A stretch of DNA of 52,070 nucleotides, taken from contig JAQULO010000010.1 of the NCBI GenBank assembly GCA_028718565.1, forward strand, positions 1 through 52,070, written 5' to 3'. Positions 34,738 through 44,300 of this stretch are shown here, in pieces. Position numbers and translations under genes: made by a program. Within the stretch, counting starts at the first letter, position 1, and every line of letters starts with the position of its first letter. Under the pieces are notes generated by a model. The model was not told the origin of the DNA and searched no databases. It saw only the letters and a program-made list of their open reading frames with translations. Source of the DNA: Syntrophales bacterium. GTDB taxonomy: Bacteria > Desulfobacterota > Syntrophia > Syntrophales > UBA2210.

Positions 34738-36550
34738 TCCGAATACATTCAGGAAGAAGATCCGTGCCGTTACCTGGCTTGTATTGTGCGCCTTCTTTCT
34801 CCTGATTGCCAGGGTGTGGTATCTCCAGGTTGTCAGGGGGGATAATCTCAGACAGCGGTCTGAAAACAACCGGATTCGCATCCAGGAGATAAAACCGCTG
34901 AGAGGGTTGATAGTAGATACCCGCGGAGATATACTGGTGGATAATCAGCCCTCTTTTGATATATCCATCATTCCTGAAATTTCAAAAGATATAGTCGATG
35001 TTTTGAACAGGCTGACAAATCTATGTGATTGGGCGGGCGATGGGCTCTCCCTTGAAAAGGCCTTTCTCAAATTTGGGAAAACGTTTGCCCCTGTCAAGGT
35101 CGCCCGGAATATCGGCAGAGATAAACTGGCGGTGGTGGAGACTAATTCCTTGGACCTGCCTGGCGTAGGTATCGATGTTGTGCCGGTGAGGGAATATATA
35201 TACGGGGAGATGATGGCTCACCTCCTCGGGTATGTAGGGGAGGTAACCGCCTTGGAGCTGGAAGGGAGTGCCTTTTCCGCTTACCGGGGGGATGACATAG
35301 TCGGGAAGTACGGGATCGAGAAATATCTGGATGGGTTTCTTAAGGGTAGAAGCGGAGGGGAGCAGGTGGAGGTGGATGCGGTCGGAAGAAGACTAAATGT
35401 ACTGGGAAGAATTGAACCGGTTTCCGGCTATAATGTTGTTCTCAATGTTGATTCTGATCTTCAGAAAGTGTGCTGGGATGCCTTCCTGGAGGAGGCCGGG
35501 ACGGCGATTGTGATGGATCCACGTACCGGGGCGGTCACGGCAATGATAAGCAGGCCCTCTTTTGACCCGAACCTGTTTAATCGAGGAATCTCCGGAGAGA
35601 ACTGGAAGAACTTGACGTCGAATCCCCTGTGTCCCTTGCAGAACAAGGCCATCTCGGGGCAATACCCCCCGGGTTCCACCTATAAGTTGATTGTAGCGGC
35701 TGCGGCGCTTGAGGAAGGCCTGATAACGGAGAAGACCCAGATATCGTGTGACGGTACCTACCAGATGGGAGACCGAACCTTCAGGTGCTGGAAGAAGGGT
35801 GGTCACGGGACCGTGGATCTGCATCGTGCCATAGTAGAATCGTGCGATGTCTATTTTTATCATCTGGGAGATATGCTCGGTGTTGATAAACTTGCTAAAT
35901 ATGCCGAGAGGTTTGGTTTTGGATCCAAAACAGGGGTATCGCTTCCGGGAGAAAAAGACGGCCTGGTTCCCACAAAGGGGTGGAAACTGAGAAGGTTCCG
36001 GAAGCCTTGGCAAAGGGGGGAAACCACCTCTTTGTCAATAGGACAAGGGTTTTCTCTCGTCACTCCTCTCCAACTGCTCAGGGCGTATTGTGCACTGGCT
36101 AATGGAGGGACTCTCTATAAGCCGCGACTTGTCAAGCGGATCGAAACGGCGGATGGTCAAATGATCGAGGAATTTCCACCCGAATCGGAAGGCATGATTC
36201 CCATCAGTAAGGAACATATCGATATCTTGAAGTATGCCCTATGGGGGGCGGTTAATGAACCCCACGGAACGGGGGGGGAGCTTAAGAGAAAGGAAAAGGA
36301 TGTGTGCGGAAAGACAGGAACCTCGCAGGTCATAAGCCTTCGAGAGGATGATGAGGGCCAGAAGGGTGAGATACGGTATCGATTCAGGGACCATGCCTTG
36401 TTTGTCTGCTTTGCGCCCTACGAAAATCCCGTTGTAGCCGTTATAGTTATTGTGGAACATGGAGGTCATGGCGGATCGGTGTCCGCCACCATCGCGCGGA
36501 GGATCGTTGACGGGTATTTCCGTCTTGCACAGGAGAGGCACATGAGATGA
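34703..36550 (+). CDS. mrdA: Penicillin-binding protein 2, rod-specific transpeptidase
   Basis: 615 residues with a GTG start 35 bases inside mreD. One anchor helix (about 27-43, VTWLVLCAFFLLIARVW) is followed by a pedestal domain and the transpeptidase. The catalytic SxxK is in GQYPPGSTYKLI, SxN in VESCDVYFYHLGD, and KTG in VCGKTGTSQV. It cross-links peptidoglycan in the lateral wall with RodA as the glycosyltransferase partner. The next gene, rodA, overlaps it by 4 bases. Confidence 0.95.
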   Translation: MFGNRDRLANYDPNTFRKKIRAVTWLVLCAFFLLIARVWYLQVVRGDNLRQRSENNRIRIQEIKPLRGLIVDTRGDILVDNQPSFDISIIPEISKDIVDVLNRLTNLCDWAGDGLSLEKAFLKFGKTFAPVKVARNIGRDKLAVVETNSLDLPGVGIDVVPVREYIYGEMMAHLLGYVGEVTALELEGSAFSAYRGDDIVGKYGIEKYLDGFLKGRSGGEQVEVDAVGRRLNVLGRIEPVSGYNVVLNVDSDLQKVCWDAFLEEAGTAIVMDPRTGAVTAMISRPSFDPNLFNRGISGENWKNLTSNPLCPLQNKAISGQYPPGSTYKLIVAAAALEEGLITEKTQISCDGTYQMGDRTFRCWKKGGHGTVDLHRAIVESCDVYFYHLGDMLGVDKLAKYAERFGFGSKTGVSLPGEKDGLVPTKGWKLRRFRKPWQRGETTSLSIGQGFSLVTPLQLLRAYCALANGGTLYKPRLVKRIETADGQMIEEFPPESEGMIPISKEHIDILKYALWGAVNEPHGTGGELKRKEKDVCGKTGTSQVISLREDDEGQKGEIRYRFRDHALFVCFAPYENPVVAVIVIVEHGGHGGSVSATIARRIVDGYFRLAQERHMR

Positions 36551-37650
36551 AGATCGATCGCAGGTTGCTGATCAATTTTGACTGGGTCTTCCTGGGAGTG
36601 GTACTCTTGGTAAGTGCCATAGGAATTCTGAACATCTATAGTGCCGGCCATAACCTGTACGTGAGGGGAGAACCTCTCTACACAAAACAGATATACTGGC
36701 TCCTGGTGGGGCTTGTCCTGATGGCCATCACCTTCAGTTTGGACTACCATACTATCATCCGGCACGCCTATCTCATCTACATGCTTTCCATCGCGCTTCT
36801 TTTCCTGGTTTCCCTTTACGGGGACATTACACACGGTTCACAGAGGTGGCTGGTCCTGTGGGGATTCTCCTTCCAGCCGTCGGAATTGATGAAACTGGTA
36901 TTGATCATTGTCCTAGCGAGGTATTTCAGTGATACAGCAGAAGAGGGATACCCTCCTGAGAACATTTTGATTCTCCTGGCCATTGTAGGGGTGCCCTTTT
37001 ATATGATAGCACGTCAGCCGGACCTGGGAACAGCCATGTTCCTGGGGGTTCTCTTCGCTTCCGTTGTGGTTTTTGTGGGGATTGGCTGGAATATTCTGGT
37101 GTCTTTTGTCGCGGGGGGGATGATCCTGACCCCGCTGTGCTGGCTTCTCCTGAAGGATTACCAGAAAGAACGGATCCTTACCTTTTTAGATCCTGAACGT
37201 GATCCCCTTGGAACGGGGTATCACATTATACAATCCATAATCGCTATCGGCTCCGGGAGCCTCTGGGGAAAGGGCTTTCTGAAAGGAACCCAGACACAAC
37301 TGAAATTTCTGCCCGAGCAGCAGACGGACTTTGCCTTTTCCGTTTTTGCCGAGGAATGGGGTTTCCTGGGTAGCGTAGTCCTTATCTCTATATTTCTTGC
37401 GTTGATACTGTTGAGCTTAAAAATTGCCAGAAATTCCAAAGATTTGCCAGGAGCCTTACTGGCTTTTGGGGTGACAATGTTCATTTTCTGGGGTATATTT
37501 ATAAACATCGGTATGGTCTTGGGCATATTCCCTGTTGTGGGGATACCTCTCCCCTTCTTCAGTTATGGGGGGTCTTCAATGGTCGTCCTGATGATGGGGG
37601 CTGGGCTGCTCATGAATGTGAGCATGAGGAGATTTATTTTACAGCCATGA
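36547..37650 (+). CDS. rodA: Peptidoglycan glycosyltransferase RodA
   Basis: 367 residues of the SEDS family, with about ten membrane helices. The conserved loops RWLVLWGFSFQPSELMKLVL, ARQPDLGTAMFLGVLFASVV and FPEQQTDFAF-like KFLPEQQTDFAFSVFAEE are visible, and the last helix region has GIPLPFFSYGGSSMVVLMMGAGLLMNV. It polymerises lipid II with its partner PBP2, encoded directly upstream. It is the last gene of the mre-mrd run; bactofilin follows 135 bases later. Confidence 0.95.
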   Translation: MKIDRRLLINFDWVFLGVVLLVSAIGILNIYSAGHNLYVRGEPLYTKQIYWLLVGLVLMAITFSLDYHTIIRHAYLIYMLSIALLFLVSLYGDITHGSQRWLVLWGFSFQPSELMKLVLIIVLARYFSDTAEEGYPPENILILLAIVGVPFYMIARQPDLGTAMFLGVLFASVVVFVGIGWNILVSFVAGGMILTPLCWLLLKDYQKERILTFLDPERDPLGTGYHIIQSIIAIGSGSLWGKGFLKGTQTQLKFLPEQQTDFAFSVFAEEWGFLGSVVLISIFLALILLSLKIARNSKDLPGALLAFGVTMFIFWGIFINIGMVLGIFPVVGIPLPFFSYGGSSMVVLMMGAGLLMNVSMRRFILQP

Positions 37651-37785
37651 CGGCTTGAGATTGCCCTAATTGCAGCGCCCGCTCGAGCGACTGACACGAA
37701 GGATAAAGGCTGAAAGGCAGGAAGATTAAGGTGTTTGATTCTCATGGTCATGTTTTGTAGGAGGGCAGCAGAGAGGAGATTCTGG

Positions 37786-38169
37786 ATGACGGATAAAAGA
37801 AAGAATATGGAAGGGGACATAAAGGCCTTTTTAGGCAAGGGTGCGGAGTTCAACGGCAAACTCGTTCTGAATGGTTTGGTACGGATCGACGGAGAATTCA
37901 AGGGAGAGGCCTTAGGTAGTGGGACGTTGATCATAGGAGAGGGTGCCTATGCCGAAGCGGATATCGCGGTTGACAGTATTGTAATATCCGGCGAGGTGAG
38001 GGGTAACATCAACATCAAGGGGAAAACGGAGATTTCAGCCACCGGAAGACTGGTGGGCAACGTAAAAACATCGCTTCTTGTGGTGAGAGAAGGGGCGGTT
38101 ATCAATGGAGCATGTCAGATGTCAGGCGAGGACAGGAGCGAAGAGGCCATGGGCAATGCAGATAAATAG
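37786..38169 (+). CDS. Bactofilin (polymer-forming cytoskeletal protein)
   Basis: 127 residues. The start is the ATG at 37786, with AGGAG 8 bases upstream; the frame is open slightly earlier. The central ~90 residues are the parallel beta-helix bactofilin domain with repeated strands: GKLVLNGLVRIDGEFKGEAL, GTLIIGEGAYAEADI, DSIVISGEVRGNINIKGK, TGRLVGNVKTSLLVVREGAV. Short disordered tails flank it. Bactofilins self-assemble without nucleotides and position wall-shaping enzymes or secretion machines. It sits between the rod-shape genes and the type II secretion operon, which suits either role. Confidence 0.93.
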   Translation: MTDKRKNMEGDIKAFLGKGAEFNGKLVLNGLVRIDGEFKGEALGSGTLIIGEGAYAEADIAVDSIVISGEVRGNINIKGKTEISATGRLVGNVKTSLLVVREGAVINGACQMSGEDRSEEAMGNADK

Positions 38170-38284
38170 CACAGACCGCCTCGTTGGAAAATCACGAAAT
38201 CTCGACGGGTATTGAAGAGGCTTGTTTGATGAGAATGAACATGTTTGGAAATATGAACACATGATGTTGTCTTGCGGCATGTTT

Positions 38285-38300
38285 GGGCACAGTATTTGCT
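38285..38300 (+). promoter_or_regulatory. Sigma-54 promoter of the type II secretion operon
   Basis: GGGCACAGTATTTGCT fits the -24/-12 pattern with GG and GC 10 bases apart (GG at 38286-38287, GC at 38298-38299). Only the leading T is replaced by G. Transcription would begin near 38311, 60 bases before gspE. Confidence 0.7.
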
Positions 38301-38370
38301 TGAAGGTTTGCGTCACGATTGTCGGATCGTTTGAAACGCCTTTAACCTGTTTATAGAGAGAAAAGAAACA

Positions 38371-39885
38371 ATGCATATATCTTTCCAAGAGTACCCTAGG
38401 GAACCAGTTGTTGTGAACAACATCTCCGTGAGATTCATGAGGCAGTCGAAAATTATTCCTCTGAAGATGGAGGAAGGGATACTCAAGGTGGCGATGGCCG
38501 ATCCGGACGATTTTTACACCGTTGACGCCCTGAAGCTCGCCTGCAGGTTGAATGTCGATGTCTGTAGAGGCAGGGAAGATGAAATACTCGACGCCATTGA
38601 GAGGCTGTACGGCGCGGGAAGTCAGTCGCTGGAAACAATAATTGAAGAAGCGGATAGAGACAGCGATGATATCTCCGCCGGGAGCATTGAGGATGCGGAT
38701 CACCTGCGGGATCTTGCCTCGGAAGCCCCGATTATCAGGCTGGTCAACCGATTGATTCTCAATGCCGTGGATTTGCGGGCCAGTGATATCCACTTCGAAC
38801 CCTTTGAGCATGAGTTCAAGGTGCGATACCGGGTAGACGGAGTGCTCCACGAGGTTGAATCTCCTCCAAATCGTCTACAGGCGGCCATTATTTCACGTGT
38901 GAAAATTATGGCAAAGATTGATATCGCGGAGAGACGGCTTCCCCAGGACGGGAGGATCAAACTCAGGGTTTCGGATAAAGAAATAGACTTCAGGGTTTCC
39001 ACTCTCCCGACGCTCTTTGGAGAGAGCCTCGTCATGAGGATATTGGATAGAGAGACCCTTGTCCTTGATCTGAAAAAACTGGGCTTTCCAAGTGAGCTCC
39101 GCGATGAGTACATGGACCTGGTATCCCAGCCCTACGGGATGATACTGGTTACGGGACCGACAGGGAGCGGCAAGACATCCACGCTCTATACAACCCTTGC
39201 CAAGATAAACTCTTCCGAAAAGAAGATAATCACCCTCGAGGAACCAGTTGAATACCAGCTAGCTGGCGTCAATCAGATACAGGTCAACCCAAAGGTCGGC
39301 ATGTCCTTCGCTAATGGACTGCGCTCCATTGTCCGCCAAGACCCGGATATTATACTGGTGGGTGAGATAAGAGACAGGGAGACCGCTGAGATCGCCATTC
39401 AGTCGGCCCTCACCGGACATCTCCTCTTTAGCACCCTCCATACCAATGACGCAGCGGGAGCTGTCACAAGGCTGCTTGATATGAAGGTGGAAAACTTTCT
39501 TCTCAGTTCTACGTTACTGGGTGTGTTGGCACAGAGACTGGTACGGGTCATCTGTCCCGATTGTAAGGAGGTCATTAAGCCGGAGGAGAAGCTCCTACGG
39601 TCGATGGGTATTAGTCCCGACCAAGTGGCGGATAGGGAGTTCTTTGCCGGAAAGGGCTGTGAAACATGTCGTGGTACCGGTTTCAAGGGGAGGACGGCTA
39701 TCTTTGAATATCTTGCCGTTAACGATCGTATCAGAAGGGAAATCATGGCAAAATCCAGCACCGAAAGGATCAAGGATGTTGCAATCGAAAACGGGATGAT
39801 GGTACTGCGCCAGGATGGATGGAGAAAAGTCAGGGAGGGGATTACAACCATACAGGAAGTATTGCGGGTGACCCTTGAAAAATAG
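38371..39885 (+). CDS. gspE: Type II secretion ATPase GspE
   Basis: 504 residues. The N1E/MshEN-type N-terminal domain (1-115) is followed by the PilT/GspE ATPase: SDIHFEPFEHEFKVRYRVDG, ERRLPQDGRIKL, Walker [17 protein letters not shown], the Asp box ITLEEPVEYQLAGVNQIQVN, Walker B DIILVGEIRDRETAEI and the His box LLFSTLHTNDAAGAVTRLLD. The C4 zinc-binding tip reads CPDC then CETC. It powers pseudopilus assembly from the inner face of the membrane. It opens the operon E-F-G-H-I-J-K-L-M-C-D. Confidence 0.96.
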   Translation: MHISFQEYPREPVVVNNISVRFMRQSKIIPLKMEEGILKVAMADPDDFYTVDALKLACRLNVDVCRGREDEILDAIERLYGAGSQSLETIIEEADRDSDDISAGSIEDADHLRDLASEAPIIRLVNRLILNAVDLRASDIHFEPFEHEFKVRYRVDGVLHEVESPPNRLQAAIISRVKIMAKIDIAERRLPQDGRIKLRVSDKEIDFRVSTLPTLFGESLVMRILDRETLVLDLKKLGFPSELRDEYMDLVSQPYGMILVTGPTGSGKTSTLYTTLAKINSSEKKIITLEEPVEYQLAGVNQIQVNPKVGMSFANGLRSIVRQDPDIILVGEIRDRETAEIAIQSALTGHLLFSTLHTNDAAGAVTRLLDMKVENFLLSSTLLGVLAQRLVRVICPDCKEVIKPEEKLLRSMGISPDQVADREFFAGKGCETCRGTGFKGRTAIFEYLAVNDRIRREIMAKSSTERIKDVAIENGMMVLRQDGWRKVREGITTIQEVLRVTLEK

Positions 39886-39886
39886 T

Positions 39887-41110
39887 ATGCAAACGTTCAC
39901 ATATAAGGCAACGAATTCCACCGGCAAGGTTATCAACGGCACCCTTGAGGCCTCTGAGACCAAGGACGCGGTTGCCAGGCTTCAAGACATGGGATATATC
40001 CCTATCAGGATTGCGCCCGCCAACGGACGACGATGGCTTGATACCGATCTTTTAAAGACCCTTTCTCTGTTTCAGGGGGTTTCCACAAGGGATGTGGTGA
40101 CCTTTACGCAGGACTTGTCTACGCTCCTTGGTGCGGGTCTTCCGGTTGACAGGGCCCTGACGATATTGATCGATGTACAGGACAACGAGAGATTCAAGGA
40201 TGTCATTAAGGATATTCTCAAGACGGTCCAAGGGGGGAGCTATCTTTCGGATGCGCTGGGGAAACACCCTCGTGTTTTTTCAACCTTTTACGTCAATATG
40301 GTACGGGCAGGCGAGGCGGGGAGTGTCCTCGAATCCGTCCTGGATCGGCTGAGCATATTTCTCGAAAACTCGGAGGAACTGAGAGATTACATACGGTCGT
40401 CCATGGTATATCCCCTCTTTCTCGTTTTTGTAGGCGGCATTTCGATTATTGTTCTCCTCACCTTTGTCGTACCTAAGTTCTCGCTCATATTCTCGGATAT
40501 GGGGCAGGCCATACCAGCATCCGCTCGTTTTCTCCTCGGTCTCAGTGACATACTGAGAAATTACTGGTTTATCTTCCTTGGCGGGTTGGGCGCCCTCTAC
40601 TATTTCTTCAGGCGGTACATACGGACCCCCGCCGGACGTCTGAAGATGGATCAATACAAGATGAGGTTGCCGGTAAGCGGGGATTTTGTCAGGAAGGTTG
40701 AGACTGCGCGGTTTGCGCGTACACTGGGAACCCTCACAAACAGCGGTGTTCCTATTCTCCAGGCACTTAAGCTGGTTACGGGCGTTATGGGGAACCAGGT
40801 GATTGCGCTTTCTATGGTGCATGTCTACGACAGGGTCAAGGAGGGAGAGCGGTTGTCGAAGCCGCTCAGTGATTTGAGTGTGTTCCCCTCACTTGCAATA
40901 CAGATAATAACGGTGGGCGAAGAGACGGGGAAACTTGACGAAATGCTGCTCAGGGTAGCCGAAAACTACGAGAAGATAGTAAGAAATATGATCAAGAAAT
41001 TTGTCAGTCTGTTGGAACCCACCATGATCCTCGCAATGGGATTGATAGTTGGTTTCATAGTTATATCGATGCTTATGGCGATATTCAGCATGAATGAAAT
41101 GCCTTTTTGA
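39887..41110 (+). CDS. gspF: Type II secretion inner-membrane protein GspF
   Basis: 407 residues from the ATG one base after the gspE stop; a TTG at 39875 would add four residues and overlap gspE. The start MQTFTYKATNSTGKVINGTL is typical. Two tandem T2SSF domains each carry a membrane helix, with the first helix near VYPLFLVFVGGISIIVLLTFVVPKF and the last near ILAMGLIVGFIVISMLMAIF. GspF is the platform that GspE turns or pushes. Confidence 0.95.
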   Translation: MQTFTYKATNSTGKVINGTLEASETKDAVARLQDMGYIPIRIAPANGRRWLDTDLLKTLSLFQGVSTRDVVTFTQDLSTLLGAGLPVDRALTILIDVQDNERFKDVIKDILKTVQGGSYLSDALGKHPRVFSTFYVNMVRAGEAGSVLESVLDRLSIFLENSEELRDYIRSSMVYPLFLVFVGGISIIVLLTFVVPKFSLIFSDMGQAIPASARFLLGLSDILRNYWFIFLGGLGALYYFFRRYIRTPAGRLKMDQYKMRLPVSGDFVRKVETARFARTLGTLTNSGVPILQALKLVTGVMGNQVIALSMVHVYDRVKEGERLSKPLSDLSVFPSLAIQIITVGEETGKLDEMLLRVAENYEKIVRNMIKKFVSLLEPTMILAMGLIVGFIVISMLMAIFSMNEMPF

Positions 41111-41126
41111 AAGGAGTGCTTGAGGG

Positions 41127-41555
41127 GTGAGAAAAAAAGAAAAAGGGTTTACGCTTATAGAGGTCTTGATCGTTATGGTAATCTTGGGGCTCCTTGCCGC
41201 GCTGGTAGGGCCGAAGATGTTCGGAAAGGTGGGCAAATCGAAGCAGAAGGCCGCCAAAGCCCAGATAGCCCTTTTTGAAACGACCTTGGATACGTACCGG
41301 CTTGACATGGGCAGATACCCGACCGAGGAGGAGGGACTGGCGGCGTTGAGGGAAAAACCGGAAGATGCCGAAAACTGGGACGGGCCGTATCTCGCGAAGG
41401 AGATTCCTCTCGATCCGTGGGGGACTCCTTATGTCTATACCTGCCCTGGGGAACATGGCGACTACGATATCGCTTCGCTGGGGGCCGACAAGGAACCCGG
41501 TGGTGAGGGGGGGGAAAATGTCGATATTGTGAACTGGAAGGATGTAGGGGAATGA
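41127..41555 (+). CDS. gspG: Major pseudopilin GspG
   Basis: 142 residues with a GTG start. The prepilin leader is very short (MRKKEKG) and the class III cleavage site is G|FTLIEVLIVMVILGLLAALV, with the invariant Glu5 in the mature protein. The signature LDTYRLDMGRYPTEEEGLAAL and IPLDPWGTPYVYTCPGEHGDYDIASLGAD (calcium-binding end) defines the GspG family. It is the main subunit of the pseudopilus. Confidence 0.96.
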   Translation: MRKKEKGFTLIEVLIVMVILGLLAALVGPKMFGKVGKSKQKAAKAQIALFETTLDTYRLDMGRYPTEEEGLAALREKPEDAENWDGPYLAKEIPLDPWGTPYVYTCPGEHGDYDIASLGADKEPGGEGGENVDIVNWKDVGE

Positions 41556-42118
41556 AAGGGGGTGTTTTGCTTCCTTTGAAACGCTGTGACACGGGGGGCT
41601 TTACTCTCCTGGAACTCATCGTTGTTCTGATAATCATAGGGATCGCCTCCGCGCTTGTGGTCCCTCGCATCGTCGGGGGAATGGGGAGCTTGGACGTGAA
41701 AGCCGCGTCCGGAAAGGTTGCAGCCTCTCTGAGATACGCCAGGAGTCAGGCGGTGTCGCGGAAGGTACAGTATGCAGCGGTCTTTGATCTCGAACATAAC
41801 CGTTTGACGATCGTGTCCTCCGGCGAAGGCGCCGACGAGAAAGACGAAGATGATGCTGAAAGCGGAGAAACACCAGGGGAACTACAGGAGAAGACATATG
41901 ATTTACCTGAGAGGGTTTTTTTCGAGAGAATGCCTGTAGAGGATGAATATGTGAAGGATGAGGAGATTGACGCAGAGAGTTTCCGGATCGTATTTTATCC
42001 GAGCGGGGGTTCCGACGGGGGGGGAATAGTCCTCGCTAATGATCGCGGCAGGCGGTTTATCGTGCGCGTTGATATTATAACGGGATCTGTGGAAGTGGCG
42101 CGTGGAGGCAATGAATGA
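41552..42118 (+). CDS. gspH: Minor pseudopilin GspH
   Basis: 188 residues. The prepilin cleavage site is GG|FTLLELIVVLIIIGIASALV after a 15-residue leader. The middle has LRYARSQAVSRKVQYAAVFDLEHN, typical of GspH/FimT. An acidic stretch (EKDEDDAESGET) interrupts the beta domain, longer than usual. It overlaps gspG and gspI by 4 bases each. Confidence 0.9.
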   Translation: MKGGVLLPLKRCDTGGFTLLELIVVLIIIGIASALVVPRIVGGMGSLDVKAASGKVAASLRYARSQAVSRKVQYAAVFDLEHNRLTIVSSGEGADEKDEDDAESGETPGELQEKTYDLPERVFFERMPVEDEYVKDEEIDAESFRIVFYPSGGSDGGGIVLANDRGRRFIVRVDIITGSVEVARGGNE

Positions 42119-42582
42119 GACCGTGTCTCTGGGACGTGAGGCAAGTGCTCCCCTGGAGTCGTAGTACACTGGAGAGAGGGAAGGATTATCGCAGCGGAGG
42201 ATTCACCCTTGTAGAAGTTCTCGTTGCGTTGTCCCTCCTGGCCATCTGCCTTGTCGTGATACTCCAGCTTTTTTCAGGGGGTCTCAAGTCAGGGAAGCTG
42301 TCGGATGATTACACGCGGGGGATTTTTCACGCGAAAGAAAAAATGGAAGAGATCCTCCTGCTGGACACCGTGGAAGAAGGAGTTACGGAGGGTGAGTTCG
42401 GAGACGATTTCAGGTGGAAGGCGGACATCGTTCGTCTGGAGCAGAGAGAAGACGAGGCCGCACGTCTTCCCTTCGACACCTTCACAATAGCCGTTGAGGT
42501 ATCGTGGGGTGCGGAGGGGCATGAAAAACATTTCAAGATAGATACGCTGAAGGTGTTCGAAAAGATACAATTTGAGGAGTGA
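42115..42582 (+). CDS. gspI: Minor pseudopilin GspI
   Basis: 155 residues. A longer leader (about 29 residues) precedes the cleavage site GG|FTLVEVLVALSLLAICLVV. The family segment DYTRGIFHAKEKMEEILL follows the helix. GspI, J and K form the pseudopilus tip. It overlaps gspH by 4 bases. Confidence 0.9.
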   Translation: MRPCLWDVRQVLPWSRSTLERGKDYRSGGFTLVEVLVALSLLAICLVVILQLFSGGLKSGKLSDDYTRGIFHAKEKMEEILLLDTVEEGVTEGEFGDDFRWKADIVRLEQREDEAARLPFDTFTIAVEVSWGAEGHEKHFKIDTLKVFEKIQFEE

Positions 42583-42599
42583 GGGGAGCGGAGCAGACC

Positions 42600-43226
42600 A
42601 TGACACGTGTTGACAACAGGGGCTTTACACTCCTGGAACTGCTGATCTCCATGACAATTCTGTCTCTGATCACCCTGCTTGTGTTTGGTGCTTTCCGCAT
42701 AGGGATCAGGGCATGGGAAAGGGGAGAGAAAAATATAGATGGACATCAGAGGGAGAGAATCGTCCTGGATCTGATCAGGCGTCAACTTGCGTCCATCCCT
42801 GTCGACACGGTGAAAGAGGAAAAGGCCTTTCTCCTCAAGGGTGACAATAAGTCTCTCGGATTTGTTTCTAATATTCACCTTGTTCCCAGCAACAAGTTCG
42901 GTACGGTGTATGTGAAGTATCGAGTGGAGGAAACAGAGGATGTCGGAGAAGTCCTGAGCCTCAGCGAGAGGAATGTTGTGATGATGATGGGTAAAGATCC
43001 CGGCGTGGATGATTCCGATGATCTGTTTATAGAACTGCTCAGGGGCGCCGGTATGGTGTTTGACTATCTTAAGAATGACACGGATGAGGAGCCCCGGCAG
43101 TGGCAGGAGACCTGGGATCCCGAGGTTGAGACCGGGTTTCCCGTTGCGGTGAGGATCACTCTGACAAGGGCCGATGGTGGGGCACCTATTTGTGTGATAG
43201 CCCGGATAGGGGCTGACGCGGGATGA
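42600..43226 (+). CDS. gspJ: Minor pseudopilin GspJ
   Basis: 208 residues from the ATG at 42600, which has GGAGC upstream; a GTG at 42579 overlapping gspI would add 7 residues. The cleavage site is NRG|FTLLELLISMTILSLITLLV. The middle RERIVLDLIRRQLASIPVDTVKEEK matches GspJ. It overlaps gspK by 4 bases. Confidence 0.9.
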   Translation: MTRVDNRGFTLLELLISMTILSLITLLVFGAFRIGIRAWERGEKNIDGHQRERIVLDLIRRQLASIPVDTVKEEKAFLLKGDNKSLGFVSNIHLVPSNKFGTVYVKYRVEETEDVGEVLSLSERNVVMMMGKDPGVDDSDDLFIELLRGAGMVFDYLKNDTDEEPRQWQETWDPEVETGFPVAVRITLTRADGGAPICVIARIGADAG

Positions 43227-44290
43227 TGGCAGGAAAAATGCGACGTGTTATTGACAACGAAAGTGGAATAGCCCTCTTCCTGGTCCTGTGGGTGCTGGCC
43301 CTCCTTACCGTGATAGTCGGCGAGTTCTGCTATACTATGAGAACGGAAGTGAACATCACCCGTAATTTCAAGGAGGAAACACAGGCCTACTATATAGCAG
43401 TGGCGGGGCTGAATAGGGCGATTGTCGAGATCATGAGAAACGAGAGGATACCCCAGAAGGCGAGTACGCCCGAGGGTGAAGAAGAGCAAGGGGAGGAACG
43501 ATTGAGGATCAATACGGATATCCCCCCTGTGCTGTTCGGAGGAGGGCAGTTCAAGGTACTTGTGGCGAACGAAAGCGGGAAGATCAATCTGAACGCAGCC
43601 AACACACAGTTGCTGCGGACGATGCTCTCCGGTTTCGACCTTGAGGACGATGAGAGGGACGTGATTGTGGATTCCATTCTTGACTGGCGCGACAGGGATC
43701 ATCTGCACCGTGTCAACGGAGCGGAAGACAATTATTATCGTTCACTTCCCGAACCATACGAATGCAGAGATGGTGACTTCAAGTCTGTCGAGGAGCTTCT
43801 CCTGGTAAAGGGGATGAAACCGGAGCTCTTTTACGGGGGACTGGAAAATATCGTGACGGTGTACGAAGATGACAAGGTATTGAAAAGTAAAAAAAAGACT
43901 CTTGCCGATAAGGTGGACATAAACGCCGCTACCGATACCATGCTCAGCTCCCTTCCCGGCATGACGAAGGACCTGGCCCGGGAAATTGTTGATTACAGAA
44001 AGACGCGCGATTTTAAGTCGGTATCCGAGATTCTTGAGATTGTTGGTGCCGAAGTGTATAACTCTGTAAAATCGTATCTCACGATTCAGACACTTCCATA
44101 CTATACCATTACATCGGTGGGGGTAACGGGGGATGAAAAGACGCGGCGGGGAGTTGAGGCTCTTGTTAAGATTGACGCAAAGGTAAAAAAAGGATACAGG
44201 ATCGTCCGGTGGCTCGACGATGCTCCGATCACCGGAACGTTGGGGCGGTTTGAGATGCCCAAACAAGAGTCGCAAGGGTTGGAAGGATAG
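43223..44290 (+). CDS. gspK: Pseudopilus tip protein GspK
   Basis: 355 residues. The leader ends NESG|IALFLVLWVLALLTVIVGEF; as in other GspK proteins the mature Glu5 is absent. The body carries two helix-hairpin-helix-like SAM repeats typical of the family: KINLNAANTQLLRTMLSGF and KVDINAATDTMLSSLPGMTK. A DWRDRDHLHRVNGAEDNYY segment supplies the calcium-binding acidic residues. GspK caps the pseudopilus. It overlaps gspJ by 4 bases. Confidence 0.93.
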   Translation: MMAGKMRRVIDNESGIALFLVLWVLALLTVIVGEFCYTMRTEVNITRNFKEETQAYYIAVAGLNRAIVEIMRNERIPQKASTPEGEEEQGEERLRINTDIPPVLFGGGQFKVLVANESGKINLNAANTQLLRTMLSGFDLEDDERDVIVDSILDWRDRDHLHRVNGAEDNYYRSLPEPYECRDGDFKSVEELLLVKGMKPELFYGGLENIVTVYEDDKVLKSKKKTLADKVDINAATDTMLSSLPGMTKDLAREIVDYRKTRDFKSVSEILEIVGAEVYNSVKSYLTIQTLPYYTITSVGVTGDEKTRRGVEALVKIDAKVKKGYRIVRWLDDAPITGTLGRFEMPKQESQGLEG

Positions 44291-44300
44291 GGGGGTAACG

